Source of the DNA: an uncultured Bacteroidales bacterium
Lineage (GTDB): Bacteria > Bacteroidota > Bacteroidia > Bacteroidales > UBA932
DNA: 64,000 nucleotides
Assembly: GCA_900316245.1 (NCBI GenBank)
Contig: ONCE01000019.1
Coordinates: 1-64,000, forward strand
Direction of reading: 5' to 3'
Shown here: one piece after another, positions 9,598-18,280 of the stretch
Layout of the letters: the number at the start of each line of letters is the position of its first letter
Position numbering within the stretch: position 1 is the stretch's first letter
Notes under the pieces: generated by a model
The model's input: the letters and a program-made list of their open reading frames with translations, nothing else
The model's database searches: none
Told to the model about the DNA's origin: nothing
Position numbers and translations under genes: made by a program

Positions 9598-11139
9598 TTA
9601 CTTGGCGTAAGCGACTGAACGTGTTTCCCGGATAACGGTGATCTTCACCTGTCCGGGATACGTCATTTCATCCTGGATCTTCTGGGCAATCTGGCCGGAG
9701 AGTTCTTCGGCCTGCTGGTCGCTTACCTGTTCGGCTCCTACGATGACGCGGAGCTCGCGGCCGGCCTGGATGGCATAGGCCTTGGTAACGCCCGGATAGG
9801 AACCGGCGAGGTTCTCCATCCCGCGCAGACGCTTGATATAGCTTTCAATCACCTCACGGCGGGCACCGGGACGGGCACCGGAGATGGCGTCACCCACCAG
9901 CACCAGCGGGGCGTACAGGGACGTCATTTCGGTTTCCTCGTGGTGGGCGCCGATGGCGTTGCAAATCTCGGGCTTTTCTTTGTACTGTTCGGCCAGTTTC
10001 ATACCCAGGAGGGCGTGCGGCAGATCCGGATCTTCTTCGGAGACCTTACCGATATCGTGCAGGAGACCGGCACGCTTGGCAATCTTGGGGTTGAGGCCCA
10101 GTTCGGAGGCCAGGATGGCGCAGATGTTGGCTACTTCACGGGAGTGCTGCAGCAGGTTCTGGCCATAGGAAGAACGGTATTTCATACGGCCGATCAGGCG
10201 TACGAGCTCCATACTGAGACCGTGGATGCCCAGATCGATGCAGGTACGCTTGCCGGTTTCCAGAATCTCTTCTTCCAGCTGCTTCTGTACCTTGGTAACC
10301 ACCTCTTCAATGCGGGCGGGGTGGATACGGCCGTCTACTACCAGCTGGTGCAGGGCCAGACGGGCTACCTCGCGGCGAACCGGGTCAAAGGCGCTGAGGA
10401 GGATGGCGTCCGGAGTATCGTCCACAACGATTTCCACTCCGGTGGCGGCCTCCAGGGCGCGGATATTTCTACCTTCACGGCCAATGATACGGCCCTTGAT
10501 CTCGTCGTTCTCGATGGGGAAGGTGGTTACTGCGTTCTCGATGGCGGTTTCCGTAGCGGTGCGCTGGATGGTGTTGATCACTATGCGCTTGGCTTCCTTG
10601 GCGGCGTTGAGGCGGGCCTCGTCAATGCAGTCGTTGATATAGGCCTGGGCCTCGGTGCGGGCTTCGGCCTTCATCGATTCTACCAGCTGGGTCTTGGCCT
10701 CGGCGGCGCTCATTCCGGCTATGGTTTCAATCTGGCGGATCACCTGGCTGCGGAGCTGTTCGTACTCTTCCTCCTTCTGCTTCAGCTGCTCCTCGTGGGC
10801 GGTTACCACGCTGCGCTGGTTTTCCACTTCCTTGGCTTTGCGGTCTGCCTCGGAGAGCTTCTGGTTCAGGGTGTTCTCCTTCTGGCGGATGCGGTTCTCG
10901 GCGTCGTGGAGCTGGGCGTTCTTCTCGTTGACCATCTTCTCGTGCTCACTCTTGAGCGAGAGGTATTTCTCCTTGGCCTGGAGGATGCGCTCGTTCTTGA
11001 TCTTCTCTCCTTCCACTTCTGCTTTTTCAAGGATCTCGTCTCGCTTTCCCTTGAGGATGTAGCGACGGATCAGTATGCTTGCTGCCAGCGCAAGGCCTGC
11101 GCCAACAAGGAATCCGATAAGTATGCTTACAATATCCAT
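9598..11139 (-). CDS. rny: ribonuclease Y
   Basis: A membrane-anchored endoribonuclease that initiates mRNA decay. 513 residues: one N-terminal transmembrane helix (3-24), a long charged coiled coil (about 30-180), a KH domain with [10 protein letters not shown] (216-225), and an HD domain with LLHDIGK (His361/Asp362). Length matches the family. Upstream on the same strand lie a 6S-like RNA gene and zapA, separated by a hairpin with a T-tract. No good TAnnTTTG box was found close to the start, so it may depend on read-through. Confidence 0.95.
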   Translation of the reverse strand: MDIVSILIGFLVGAGLALAASILIRRYILKGKRDEILEKAEVEGEKIKNERILQAKEKYLSLKSEHEKMVNEKNAQLHDAENRIRQKENTLNQKLSEADRKAKEVENQRSVVTAHEEQLKQKEEEYEQLRSQVIRQIETIAGMSAAEAKTQLVESMKAEARTEAQAYINDCIDEARLNAAKEAKRIVINTIQRTATETAIENAVTTFPIENDEIKGRIIGREGRNIRALEAATGVEIVVDDTPDAILLSAFDPVRREVARLALHQLVVDGRIHPARIEEVVTKVQKQLEEEILETGKRTCIDLGIHGLSMELVRLIGRMKYRSSYGQNLLQHSREVANICAILASELGLNPKIAKRAGLLHDIGKVSEEDPDLPHALLGMKLAEQYKEKPEICNAIGAHHEETEMTSLYAPLVLVGDAISGARPGARREVIESYIKRLRGMENLAGSYPGVTKAYAIQAGRELRVIVGAEQVSDQQAEELSGQIAQKIQDEMTYPGQVKITVIRETRSVAYAK

Positions 11140-11154
11140 ATATATAGTGTTACA

Positions 11155-11190
11155 AAAAATGTCTGTTCCTAAAGCGGGAAACAGACATTA
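11155..11190 (-). terminator. intrinsic terminator between the 6S-like RNA and rny
   Basis: Minus-strand AATGTCTGTT pairs with AACAGACATT around a short loop, followed by TTTTTTG. A second stop signal after the T8 tract at the end of the RNA gene. Confidence 0.6.
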
Positions 11191-11192
11191 AG

Positions 11193-11372
11193 AAAAAAAA
11201 GCCGTCAGCATCTAGTCAGAAAATCTTATGGGAATAAGATTTGGGTGCCGCCCGTTTGCTGGTATCCCCCGTCTGCACGCAGAACTCCGTAAGGAGTGGG
11301 GCCCGCCATCCACGGTCCGAGTCAACCCGGCGCGTTGAAACGTGTTGATTTCAGCTTTCGATGGTTGACGGC
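11193..11372 (-). ncRNA. ssrS: 6S RNA-like gene (ssrS)
   Basis: A 180-nt stretch without a sensible reading frame between zapA and rny. The two ends pair: GCCGTCA directly after the zapA stop and TGACGGC at 11201-11207, followed by eight Ts. Between them are further paired arms around an open centre (for example CTCCTTACGGAG, and ATCTTATTCCCATAAGAT). Size, closing stem, open middle and position directly 3' of zapA fit 6S RNA, which binds and inhibits housekeeping RNA polymerase. The zapA-ssrS adjacency is known in many bacteria. I could not run a covariance search, so another structured RNA remains possible. Confidence 0.7.
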
Positions 11373-11659
11373 TATTTGGTTTGGTCTTTGAGATAGCGGT
11401 CCAGGTCGCTTTCCAATTGTTTTTCGGCCGATTTGTAAAGGTCGATCTCCCTTTGCATATCCAGGCGGATCACAGCCTCGTTAAGGGCGACCAGCGAGAG
11501 CAGGTCTGAGGCGGTTTTGCCGGGATGGCTGCGGGTAAAGGAGGCGAAGCGCTTGTTGATGGCCTCTGCAGCCTGGCGGTACAGTTGCTCCGTCTCCGGC
11601 GTGGGGGCCGTGAGATTGAAGGTGCGTCCCGCAATTTTGATGCTGATTTTCTGGTCCAT
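11372..11659 (-). CDS. zapA: cell division protein ZapA
   Basis: A 95-residue FtsZ-ring-associated protein that bundles FtsZ filaments. Starts MDQKISIKIAGRTFNLTAPT, the typical ZapA N-terminal globular part, followed by a C-terminal coiled coil (about 50-90). I chose the ATG at 11659 over one nine codons upstream because it overlaps the stop of the preceding gene (TGATG), implying translational coupling, and matches family length. The 6S-like RNA begins at its stop codon. Confidence 0.85.
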   Translation of the reverse strand: MDQKISIKIAGRTFNLTAPTPETEQLYRQAAEAINKRFASFTRSHPGKTASDLLSLVALNEAVIRLDMQREIDLYKSAEKQLESDLDRYLKDQTK

Positions 11660-11931
11660 CAGGCTTCCTCCAAATAGGAAATGCACTTATCGATTTCCTT
11701 GATTAGTTTATCAACCTTGTCTCTTACGTCCTCGGTGGTGGCACCGCCGGAAAAGGCCTCGGTAAGCTTCCGGGTTTCTATCTCGGACTCCAGTTCTTTT
11801 ATCTGTTTCCTCAAGGCTGCCCCGGTTTCCTCGCACGTATGTAACTCCTGGCGAAGACGCGTGTTCTCCGCTTTCTCAGCCTCATAGCGTGCAATCAGCT
11901 GTTCAATCTGTGTTCTTACATTTTCCAGCAT
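11659..11931 (-). CDS. small coiled-coil protein, ZapB-like
   Basis: 90 residues, nearly all heptad-like coiled coil (IEQLIARYEAEKAENTRLRQ, then LRKQIKELESEIETRK), with a short Gly-containing break near 61-63. It precedes and overlaps zapA. In other bacteria a coiled-coil ZapB partner works with ZapA at the Z ring, so a partner role is likely from context, but the similarity could be only coiled-coil composition. A -7 box lies 22 nt upstream. Confidence 0.65.
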   Translation of the reverse strand: MLENVRTQIEQLIARYEAEKAENTRLRQELHTCEETGAALRKQIKELESEIETRKLTEAFSGGATTEDVRDKVDKLIKEIDKCISYLEEA

Positions 11932-11953
11932 AGCCGGTTTAAGCCCAATACTG

Positions 11954-11961
11954 CAAATTTA
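11954..11961 (-). promoter_or_regulatory. -7 box for the zapB-like/zapA operon
   Basis: Minus-strand TAAATTTG, 22 nt before the ATG at 11931. Confidence 0.55.
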
Positions 11962-11962
11962 C

Positions 11963-12003
11963 AAAAAAACTTCCAATGTTAAGTGGAACATTGAAAGTTT
12001 TTT
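11963..12003. terminator. bidirectional hairpin terminator after the PNP operon
   Basis: AACTTCCAATGTT and AACATTGAAAGTT pair around AAGTGG. An A-run on one side and a T-run on the other allow it to act in either direction. On the minus strand it closes the phosphorylase operon. Confidence 0.75.
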
Positions 12004-12027
12004 ATAAATAGTAGCCTTAAGGAGCGC

Positions 12028-12873
12028 TTACAGACGGGCAATGAGGCGTTTGAAGATCGCTGTCATCTTGTGGGCGGCGGCGTCTGCGGCCTCCACGATG
12101 GCGTTTTCGTCAGTTACGTATTCCGCATCGTCGGAGGAGGGGGCCACGTCCGTGATCACGGACACACCAAACACCGGAATGCTGGCGTGGCGGGCCACAA
12201 TGACCTCCGGCGTGGTGCTCATTCCCACGGCGTCTGCACCGATGGTGCGGAAGTACTTGTATTCGGCCGGGGTCTCATAGCTGGGGCCGCTGCAGGCCAC
12301 GTAGACGCCCTTGCGGAGGCTGATGCTGAGTTCTGCGGCCACTTCTTCGGCCAGGCTGATGAGCTTGGGGTCGTAAGGGCGCGTCATATCGGGGAAGCGG
12401 GGACCGTATTCCTCCAGATTGGGGCCGATAAGAGGGTTGGGCAGCAGGTTGATATGGTCCCGGATTATCATCAAGTCACCCACGTGGTAACTCAGGTTGG
12501 TGGCGCCGGCGGCGTTGGAGACGAACAGGTACTTGATGCCCAGGGTAATCATCACGCGGATGGGAAGCACTACCTCGCCCATCCCGTAGCCCTCATAGAA
12601 GTGGATGCGGCCCTGCATCGCAATCACGCACTTGCCGCCCAAGTTACCTACAATGTAGTTGCCCTTGTGGCCCACGGCCGTGGACACGGGGAAACCCTCC
12701 ACCTGATTGTAGGGAATGACGATGGGGTCTGTAATTTCATCTGCCAGCTTGCCCAGGCCGCTGCCCAGGACAATGCCCACCTCGGGCTGGCGTCCTTTGA
12801 GCTGTTCTCGGATGTATGCGGCTGCCGTCTTGATAATCTGCGGCTGAGCCATGGTTTTCATAGGAGTATCCAT
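12028..12873 (-). CDS. purine nucleoside phosphorylase paralogue with Asp at the base-specificity position
   Basis: A PNP-I (trimeric) family phosphorylase of 281 residues; members cleave purine nucleosides with phosphate. Motifs: GSGLGKLAD (phosphate loop), HFYEGY, the VSNAAG strand and GPSYETPAE with Glu200. Where its neighbour and human PNP have Asn (VITN; human Asn243) this protein has Asp242 (VITDVAP). In human PNP the Asn-to-Asp change is known to admit 6-aminopurines, so this copy may prefer adenosine-type or methylthioadenosine-type substrates; that is inference. Last gene of the operon with the other PNP (2 bp gap) and the deaminase. ATGs at codons 5 and 8 are alternative starts. Confidence 0.88.
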   Translation of the reverse strand: MDTPMKTMAQPQIIKTAAAYIREQLKGRQPEVGIVLGSGLGKLADEITDPIVIPYNQVEGFPVSTAVGHKGNYIVGNLGGKCVIAMQGRIHFYEGYGMGEVVLPIRVMITLGIKYLFVSNAAGATNLSYHVGDLMIIRDHINLLPNPLIGPNLEEYGPRFPDMTRPYDPKLISLAEEVAAELSISLRKGVYVACSGPSYETPAEYKYFRTIGADAVGMSTTPEVIVARHASIPVFGVSVITDVAPSSDDAEYVTDENAIVEAADAAAHKMTAIFKRLIARL

Positions 12874-12875
12874 AG

Positions 12876-13706
12876 TTACATTCTTTCAATCATATTGGAA
12901 ATAAGCTTGGTCATTTTGTCGGCTGCGGCGTTGGCGGCCACCACTACGTCGTTGCCGTCGTTCACGAAGTCCTCTGCGTAATCGTCGTGGGCTTCGTTGG
13001 TGATGACGGAAATGCCAAACACCGGTACACCGGCGTGGCGGGCCACAATCACTTCCGGAATGGTACTCATACCCACGGCGTCACCGCCAATAGTGCGGAA
13101 GTACTTGTATTCGGCCGGCGTCTCGTAAGAGGGACCGGTGCCCCCCACGTAAACACCTTCCTGGAGCTGGATGCCCAGTTTCCGGGCCTCTTCCTTGGCC
13201 AGGCGGATGAGGGCGGGGTCATAAGGACGCGTCATATCCGGGAAACGCGGGCCAAACTCGTCGATATTGGGGCCGATAAGCGGATTGGGCAGCAGGTTGA
13301 TATGGTCCTTGATGATCATAAGGTCTCCCAAATGCAGGTGGAAACCCACACCGCCGGCGGCATTGGAAACGATGAGTTTCTGGATGCCCACGGCAATCAT
13401 AACGCGGATGGGCAGGACCACCAGGTTCATACCGTATCCCTCATAGTAGTGGATGCGGCCCTGCATGGCAATGACGCACTTGCCTCCCAGGTCTCCCACA
13501 ATGAAATTGCCCTTGTGGCCCACGGCTGTGGAAATGGGGAAGCCGGGCAGGGAAGAGTAGGGGATGATGAGCGGGTTCTTGATGGAATCGGCCAGGCTGC
13601 CCAGACCGCTGCCCAGGACTATGCCCAGTTCCGGTTTGTGGCCCTCCAGACGCTCCTTCAGGAGCTCGGCGCCCATCTGTACGCTGATAATGCTGTTAGG
13701 ATTCAT
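12876..13706 (-). CDS. purine nucleoside phosphorylase (inosine/guanosine type)
   Basis: 276 residues, close paralogue of the next gene. It has [30 protein letters not shown] with Glu195, and Asn237 in VITNEAH, the residue that binds N7/O6 of 6-oxopurines in known PNPs. It should therefore phosphorolyse inosine, guanosine or methylthioinosine. It sits 4 bp downstream of the deaminase gene, which would supply 6-oxopurine nucleosides. The two copies differ at several positions, consistent with an old duplication. Confidence 0.9.
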   Translation of the reverse strand: MNPNSIISVQMGAELLKERLEGHKPELGIVLGSGLGSLADSIKNPLIIPYSSLPGFPISTAVGHKGNFIVGDLGGKCVIAMQGRIHYYEGYGMNLVVLPIRVMIAVGIQKLIVSNAAGGVGFHLHLGDLMIIKDHINLLPNPLIGPNIDEFGPRFPDMTRPYDPALIRLAKEEARKLGIQLQEGVYVGGTGPSYETPAEYKYFRTIGGDAVGMSTIPEVIVARHAGVPVFGISVITNEAHDDYAEDFVNDGNDVVVAANAAADKMTKLISNMIERM

Positions 13707-13710
13707 AAGT

Positions 13711-14958
13711 TCAGATACGTTTTACGATTTCCCGGCTGCGGGCCAGGATCTCTTCCTCTCCGGGTACCTGGCGGTCTCTCATTACCCATTTGCCGTTGAT
13801 CATAACATCCGTAATGGCATTTGAATGGGCGGTGTAAACCAGGTTGGCTTCTACGGAGCCGGGGGAGAGGAAAGAGCTTGAGTTCAGGTCAATGAGGGAA
13901 AGGTCTGCCAGGGCGCCTTCCCGGATCACGCCATTGTCGATACCCAGGGCGCGGGCCCCGTGCTCGGTGGCGCAGGCAAACAGTTCCGGCAGCGGCAGGG
14001 CCTGAGGGTCTTCCCGCCAGGCTTTCTGCAACAGGGCCGAATTCTTCATATGCTCCAGGATATCCAGGTTGTTGGAAGAGGCCGATCCGTCCGTGCCCAG
14101 GCAAACGTTCACACCGGCATCCCGGAGTTCGTTGTAGCGGAAACGGAAGCCGGAGGCCAGCTTGAGGTTGGAGTTGACGCAGTGCACGCAGTTCACCTTG
14201 TGTTCACCCAGGATGCGGATGTCTTCCGGATCCAGGAACAGGCTGTGCGCGGCCAGTACATCGGGCCCCCAGACACCCAGGGAATCGAAATACTGGGTAG
14301 GAGTGAGGCCTCCGTGGTTCTTCTTGCAGTCTTCGTACTCCTTGACGGTTTCTGCCAGGTGCAGGTGGATGCGGAGCCCCCGCTCACGGGCAAATTCGGC
14401 CCCCCAGCGGATGTTTTCTTCCAGCACCGTATACACCGAGTGGATGGAAACCGCAAAGCGGAAATCTCCCTCCCAGTCCAGCGTGCGCCGGTACAGGCGC
14501 TCGATGGCATCCCGCTGGCGCATCATCATATCCCTGCTGCCGTTGTCCAGGAGCACGAAGGAGATCACGGGGCGGACGCCCATCTCCATAGCCGCCCGGC
14601 AGGCGTGCGGGGCAAACCAGTATTGGTCGTTGAAAGTGGTTGTGCCGCTCTTGATCATCTCCAGGCAGGCCAGTTTGGTGCCCCAGTAGATGAAATCGGA
14701 GTCTATCTTGGCTTCAATCTTCCAGATGTTGGTGAGCCACTCGTAGAGGTTGAGGTCTTCGTGGATGCCGCGGAGCAGCACCATAGCGGCGTGCGTGTGC
14801 GCATTCACAAAGCCCGGAATGACCGCCTTGTGGGTGCAATCCATAACCTGGGCGCCCGGAGCCGCCAGGGGCTGGGCGCTGATTTTCACGATTTTATCCC
14901 CGTCAATCAGAATATCGACGGGTTTTCCCTGATGGAGGATGTTCTGAAGCAGGATCAT
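13711..14958 (-). CDS. mtaD: amidohydrolase, probable 5-methylthioadenosine/S-adenosylhomocysteine deaminase
   Basis: A zinc amidohydrolase of 415 residues in the TrzN/MtaD group. Metal and catalytic motifs are visible: [11 protein letters not shown] (HxH), a His in the RIHLHLAET strand with the HxxE pair, the AHSLFLD His and [12 protein letters not shown]. MtaD enzymes deaminate methylthioadenosine or S-adenosylhomocysteine to the inosine analogues. First gene of an operon with two purine nucleoside phosphorylases, which supports a nucleoside substrate over guanine- or chlorohydrolase-like alternatives. The exact substrate is inferred. Confidence 0.8.
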   Translation of the reverse strand: MILLQNILHQGKPVDILIDGDKIVKISAQPLAAPGAQVMDCTHKAVIPGFVNAHTHAAMVLLRGIHEDLNLYEWLTNIWKIEAKIDSDFIYWGTKLACLEMIKSGTTTFNDQYWFAPHACRAAMEMGVRPVISFVLLDNGSRDMMMRQRDAIERLYRRTLDWEGDFRFAVSIHSVYTVLEENIRWGAEFARERGLRIHLHLAETVKEYEDCKKNHGGLTPTQYFDSLGVWGPDVLAAHSLFLDPEDIRILGEHKVNCVHCVNSNLKLASGFRFRYNELRDAGVNVCLGTDGSASSNNLDILEHMKNSALLQKAWREDPQALPLPELFACATEHGARALGIDNGVIREGALADLSLIDLNSSSFLSPGSVEANLVYTAHSNAITDVMINGKWVMRDRQVPGEEEILARSREIVKRI

Positions 14959-14976
14959 AGTGATGTGGTTAGGGTT

Positions 14977-15003
14977 AAAAAAACCGGCGCAAAGTGTGCC
15001 GGT
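14977..15003 (-). terminator. terminator of the DUF3276 gene
   Basis: Minus-strand CCGGC and GCCGG pair around ACACTTTGC, followed by seven Ts. The loop contains ACACTTTG, a poor -7-like match 31 nt before the deaminase ATG, which might serve as its promoter. Confidence 0.65.
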
Positions 15004-15010
15004 GAATGTT

Positions 15011-15355
15011 CTAGAACTCGTCAGGGTTGTCTTGGTCTTCCCGGGGAGTGAACTGGCGGATGGGTTCGTCGTGCAGTAAATCGTGAAGAATGTATTTCAC
15101 GGCATCCTGGAGCCCTTCCTGGAATTTCTCGAAGTCTTCTTTATAGAGGAAAATCTTGTGTTTGTCGTACGTGAAGGAACCGTCCCTTTCCTGGCGGCGC
15201 TTGCTTTCCGTAATGGTGAGGTAATAGTCGTTATTGCCTTTTGTGGTTTTTACGTCAAAAAAATAAGTGCGCTTACCGGCACGCACGGGCTTGGAATAAA
15301 CGTCTTCCGCATTCCGCTCTTGGCCATGGGGCCTCTCATAATCTTCACTATACAT
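15011..15355 (-). CDS. DUF3276 family protein (PUR-alpha-like nucleic-acid binding)
   Basis: 114 residues, acidic at both ends, with a central basic/aromatic stretch (RAGKRTYFFDVKTTKGNNDY, then LTITESKRR and KIFLYKEDFEKF). This is the single PUR repeat of DUF3276 proteins, found in Bacteroidetes and spirochaetes, where a homologue is a known nucleic-acid-binding protein. A role in binding single-stranded nucleic acid is therefore likely but not shown. Own -7 box (15380-15387) and own terminator; divergent from nusB. Confidence 0.8.
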   Translation of the reverse strand: MYSEDYERPHGQERNAEDVYSKPVRAGKRTYFFDVKTTKGNNDYYLTITESKRRQERDGSFTYDKHKIFLYKEDFEKFQEGLQDAVKYILHDLLHDEPIRQFTPREDQDNPDEF

Positions 15356-15379
15356 AGCAGTCCGTTATTGATGTGATTA

Positions 15380-15387
15380 CAAATTTA
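15380..15387 (-). promoter_or_regulatory. -7 box for the DUF3276 gene
   Basis: Minus-strand TAAATTTG, 24 nt before the ATG at 15355. Confidence 0.5.
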
Positions 15388-15409
15388 GGGAAATAATTGA
15401 AAAAAACAC

Positions 15410-15417
15410 TAACTTTG
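15410..15417 (+). promoter_or_regulatory. -7 box for the nusB operon
   Basis: TAACTTTG, 18 nt before the chosen nusB ATG at 15436. Its position argues against an upstream in-frame ATG at 15397, which would precede the transcript start. Confidence 0.6.
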
Positions 15418-15435
15418 TCAAAATTTATTCGCTCT

Positions 15436-16368
15436 ATGTTAAACAGACGCATTCTCCGTGTCAAGGCTTTCAAGGTCCTCTACGCTTATGCAGAGAATCA
15501 GGACCTCACGCTCAAGGAGGCATTGGCCAGCCTGGACGCTTCCTGTGAAGCCACACGAGACCTGTATCTCTATATGATGGCGGTCATTCCCGCCCTCACC
15601 GCCGAAGCAGCCCGTCGCATCGAGGCCGCCCGCGGCAAATTCAACCCTACGGAAGAAGACCTCAACCCCCGCATGCGCTTTGCGGAGAACGCCGTATCGG
15701 CCCTCCTTCTGGAAGACCCTGATTTCAAGCGCCTTACAGAAAAGAAGAAGATCTCCTGGGCCAACAACGACGCCTTGGTCCACAACCTGTACGAGACGCT
15801 CAAGACCCGCGCCTGGTTCCAGGCCTACCTGGACGGAAAGGAAGCCTCCCTGCAGGCCGATGTCCGTCTGTGGCAGCAGTTCTTCCAGGAAGAGCTGGAA
15901 GACAACGAGGAACTCCTGGCCATCCTGGAAGACAGTTCCATCTTCTGGGCCGATGAACTGCCCTACGTGCTGGGCACCTGCATCCGCTCGCTGGAAGAGA
16001 TGGGCAAGACGGGCCGATGGAGTTATCCTCCGCTGTACCAGAGCGACGTCCTGGCCGCCCAGGGCAAACCCGCCGAAAGCGACCACGATTTCGTGCACAA
16101 ACTGGTGACCGCCGCCTACGGCCGTTACGCAGAGTACAGCGCCCTGGTGGCCGGCTCCGTGTCCAAGTGGGACCAGGACCGCCTGTACACCACGGACACC
16201 GTGCTCATCGTGATGGGCCTCACGGAGGCCGAGACCTTCCCCAACATCCCCGTGAAGGTGAGCATCAACGAGTACGTGGAAATCTCCAAGTACTACTCCA
16301 CGCCCAAGAGCCGGGGTTTCGTGAACGGTCTGCTGGACCGTCTGATGAAAGAAAAAGGTTTATTGTAA
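15436..16368 (+). CDS. nusB: transcription antitermination factor NusB, long Bacteroidetes form
   Basis: 310 residues. NusB binds NusE and boxA RNA in ribosomal RNA antitermination. The start MLNRRILRVKAFKVLYAYAE matches the family N-terminus. The RNA-binding/NusE-binding NusB fold is C-terminal (about 190-310, with INEYVEISKYYSTPKSRGFVNGLLD). The intervening helical region (about 25-185) is an extension absent from the roughly 140-residue E. coli protein but usual in Bacteroidetes. First gene of a tight plus-strand cluster (15 bp to yajC). Confidence 0.9.
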   Translation: MLNRRILRVKAFKVLYAYAENQDLTLKEALASLDASCEATRDLYLYMMAVIPALTAEAARRIEAARGKFNPTEEDLNPRMRFAENAVSALLLEDPDFKRLTEKKKISWANNDALVHNLYETLKTRAWFQAYLDGKEASLQADVRLWQQFFQEELEDNEELLAILEDSSIFWADELPYVLGTCIRSLEEMGKTGRWSYPPLYQSDVLAAQGKPAESDHDFVHKLVTAAYGRYAEYSALVAGSVSKWDQDRLYTTDTVLIVMGLTEAETFPNIPVKVSINEYVEISKYYSTPKSRGFVNGLLDRLMKEKGLL

Positions 16369-16383
16369 TTAATTGATAAAGAT

Positions 16384-16701
16384 ATGAATATGCTTTTCAT
16401 TCCCCTGCAGGCCGCTGCTCCCCAAGCCGGTAGTGCCCTCCCCACCATCCTTATGTTCGGCGCCATCATCCTGGTGATGTGGCTGTTTATGATCCGTCCC
16501 CAGCGCAAGCAGCAGAAAGAACTCAACGAGTTCCGCAACAGCCTCCGCAAGGGTGACAAGGTGGTTACCGTTGGAGGTATCTACGGCGAGGTTGTGGAAG
16601 TAAGCGAAAAGACCTGCCTCATCAAGGTTGACGGTGATGTCAAGCTGCGTGTTGACAAGCAGGGCCTCGTAAAGGATTATTCCGAAACCGCCCAGAAGTA
16701 A
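16384..16701 (+). CDS. yajC: preprotein translocase accessory subunit YajC
   Basis: A 105-residue single-pass membrane protein of the SecDF-YajC complex. One hydrophobic helix (about 18-36, LPTILMFGAIILVMWLFMIR) is followed by the family signature RPQRKQQKE and a small basic domain with GDKVVTVGGIYGEVVE. Its stop codon is directly followed by the next ATG. Confidence 0.93.
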   Translation: MNMLFIPLQAAAPQAGSALPTILMFGAIILVMWLFMIRPQRKQQKELNEFRNSLRKGDKVVTVGGIYGEVVEVSEKTCLIKVDGDVKLRVDKQGLVKDYSETAQK

Positions 16702-17670
16702 ATGTCCGCCAAAGGCCACGTCAGATTCTCGCCCGGACCCCGGGGCCGGGAATGGATAGTGTTTGTGCTGTCCGTTCTCCTGGCTTTCCTGGTGTGGTTC
16801 CTGGTGAACCTGTCTCAGACGTACACCGGCGTCATCAGCGTGCCGGTGGTGGCCCAGTGCAACCTGGACGGCTACGGAGCCGAGTCTTCCAACACGGTGC
16901 TGGTAAGCGCCCGCTGCCGCACGGAGGGCTTCCGCCTGGTGCGGGAGTACAGCCGCCGCGAGCGCCCGCCCGTCAAGGTCAAATTCAATAAGTCGGACCT
17001 TCGCCGCACCGGACACGGAGAATTCTCCGTCATAGGCGGTGCCAAGAACTCCTACATCAACCAGTTCTTCGGGGACGACGCCCAGCTGGAAGCCTTCATC
17101 ACGGACACCCTCCGCTTCACCTTCCCGGTGGAGAACCACAAGAAAGTGCCCGTAGACGTGCCCCTGAGCGTGAGTTGTCGTTCGCAGTATATGCAGAGCG
17201 GCCACTTCCGCGTAATGCCGGATTCCATCACGGTATACGGCAGCGAGGAAAAACTGGAAGCCGTGGACAGGGTTACCACCAGCCGGCTGGTCCTCACGGA
17301 AGTAGCCAGTTCCCAGCACGGACTGCTCAAGCTCAATCCCATCAAGGACGTCCGCTTTTCGGCCGAGGAAGTGAGCTACGAACTGCCCGTCTCCCGTTAC
17401 GTGGAACTCTCTTCCACCGTAGCCCTGGAGGTGTGGAACGTGCCCGCCGGGGCCTCCCTGCAGGTCTATCCTCCCACTGCCCAGATCTACCTCCGCTGCG
17501 CTTTTCCCATCACCAAGGACCCGCTCACCACGCTCCGTCTGTACATTGACTGGAGAGATTTCAGCTCCTCCCTTACCGGACGCTGCGTTCCGCGCATTAT
17601 GCGCCTGCCCGCCGGCGTGCTGGACTACCGCGTAGAGCCGGAGGTCTTTGACTGCATCGAGGTTCACTGA
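16702..17670 (+). CDS. YbbR-like (CdaR-type) domain protein
   Basis: 322 residues with one N-terminal membrane helix (about 18-36, VFVLSVLLAFLVWFLVNLS) and an extracytoplasmic part of YbbR-like beta repeats (VPVVAQCNLDGY, VPVDVPLSVSC, VTVYGSEEKLEAV). In Firmicutes, YbbR/CdaR regulates the diadenylate cyclase CdaA. In Bacteroidales, YbbR proteins usually sit in this yajC-coaE neighbourhood. A link to c-di-AMP is possible, since a PgpH-like hydrolase occurs at 55610, but no cyclase is in the window. Confidence 0.8.
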   Translation: MSAKGHVRFSPGPRGREWIVFVLSVLLAFLVWFLVNLSQTYTGVISVPVVAQCNLDGYGAESSNTVLVSARCRTEGFRLVREYSRRERPPVKVKFNKSDLRRTGHGEFSVIGGAKNSYINQFFGDDAQLEAFITDTLRFTFPVENHKKVPVDVPLSVSCRSQYMQSGHFRVMPDSITVYGSEEKLEAVDRVTTSRLVLTEVASSQHGLLKLNPIKDVRFSAEEVSYELPVSRYVELSSTVALEVWNVPAGASLQVYPPTAQIYLRCAFPITKDPLTTLRLYIDWRDFSSSLTGRCVPRIMRLPAGVLDYRVEPEVFDCIEVH

Positions 17671-18272
17671 TGCGCTCCATCCTAGTCACAGGAGGTATCG
17701 GAAGCGGCAAATCGGCCGTCTGCAACCTGCTCCGGGAGCGGGGCATCCCTGTCTACGACTGCGACGCCCGTACCAAAGGGCTCTACGAAAGCGTTCCCAC
17801 CCTGGTTCCCCAGTTGGAAGAGGCCCTCGGGACCCCTTTGAGGAGGGCCGACGGCACCTTGGACAAGGTTTGCCTGGCTTCCCTCATTTTCAGCGACAGC
17901 GAAGCCCGGGAGACCCTCGAAGGCATCGTCTATCCGCTGGCGCTGGAAGATTATCAAAGCTGGCTTTCCCAGCAGGAGGCGCCGTTTGTGATCATCGAAT
18001 CGGCCCTGATGCTTTCCAAACCCCTGTTTGACGGAATCTATGACGCCGCGGTGCTGGTGGACGCCCCTGTGGAAGTGCGCCTGGAGCGGGTGCTGCACAG
18101 GTCTAACACTTCCCGGGAAGATATTCTCCATCGGATGGAGGCCCAGTCCTTCCCCCTGGAGAAAGTGGATGTGGTCCTTCCCAACGAGGGTACCAAAGAG
18201 GAACTGAAGGCCGCCGTGGAGCATCTCTTTTTCGATGAAAATTCGTATCTTTGTAAGATTTTAGAAGATTAA
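17670..18272 (+). CDS. coaE: dephospho-CoA kinase
   Basis: Final step of CoA synthesis: phosphorylates the 3'-OH of dephospho-CoA. 200 residues with the P-loop GGIGSGKSAVC at the N-terminus, the CDARTK segment (substrate Asp), and ESALMLSK/VDAPVEVRLERVLHR in the lid and core. The ATG overlaps the preceding stop (TGATG), implying translational coupling. The 3' end contains the -7 box of the next gene. Confidence 0.93.
   Translation: MRSILVTGGIGSGKSAVCNLLRERGIPVYDCDARTKGLYESVPTLVPQLEEALGTPLRRADGTLDKVCLASLIFSDSEARETLEGIVYPLALEDYQSWLSQQEAPFVIIESALMLSKPLFDGIYDAAVLVDAPVEVRLERVLHRSNTSREDILHRMEAQSFPLEKVDVVLPNEGTKEELKAAVEHLFFDENSYLCKILED
18246..18253 (+). promoter_or_regulatory. -7 box for DUF5606/rimO inside the end of coaE
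   Basis: TATCTTTG, 27 nt before the ATG at 18281 and within the coaE coding sequence, allowing separate expression of the downstream genes. Confidence 0.5.
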
Positions 18273-18280
18273 GTAAGAAT

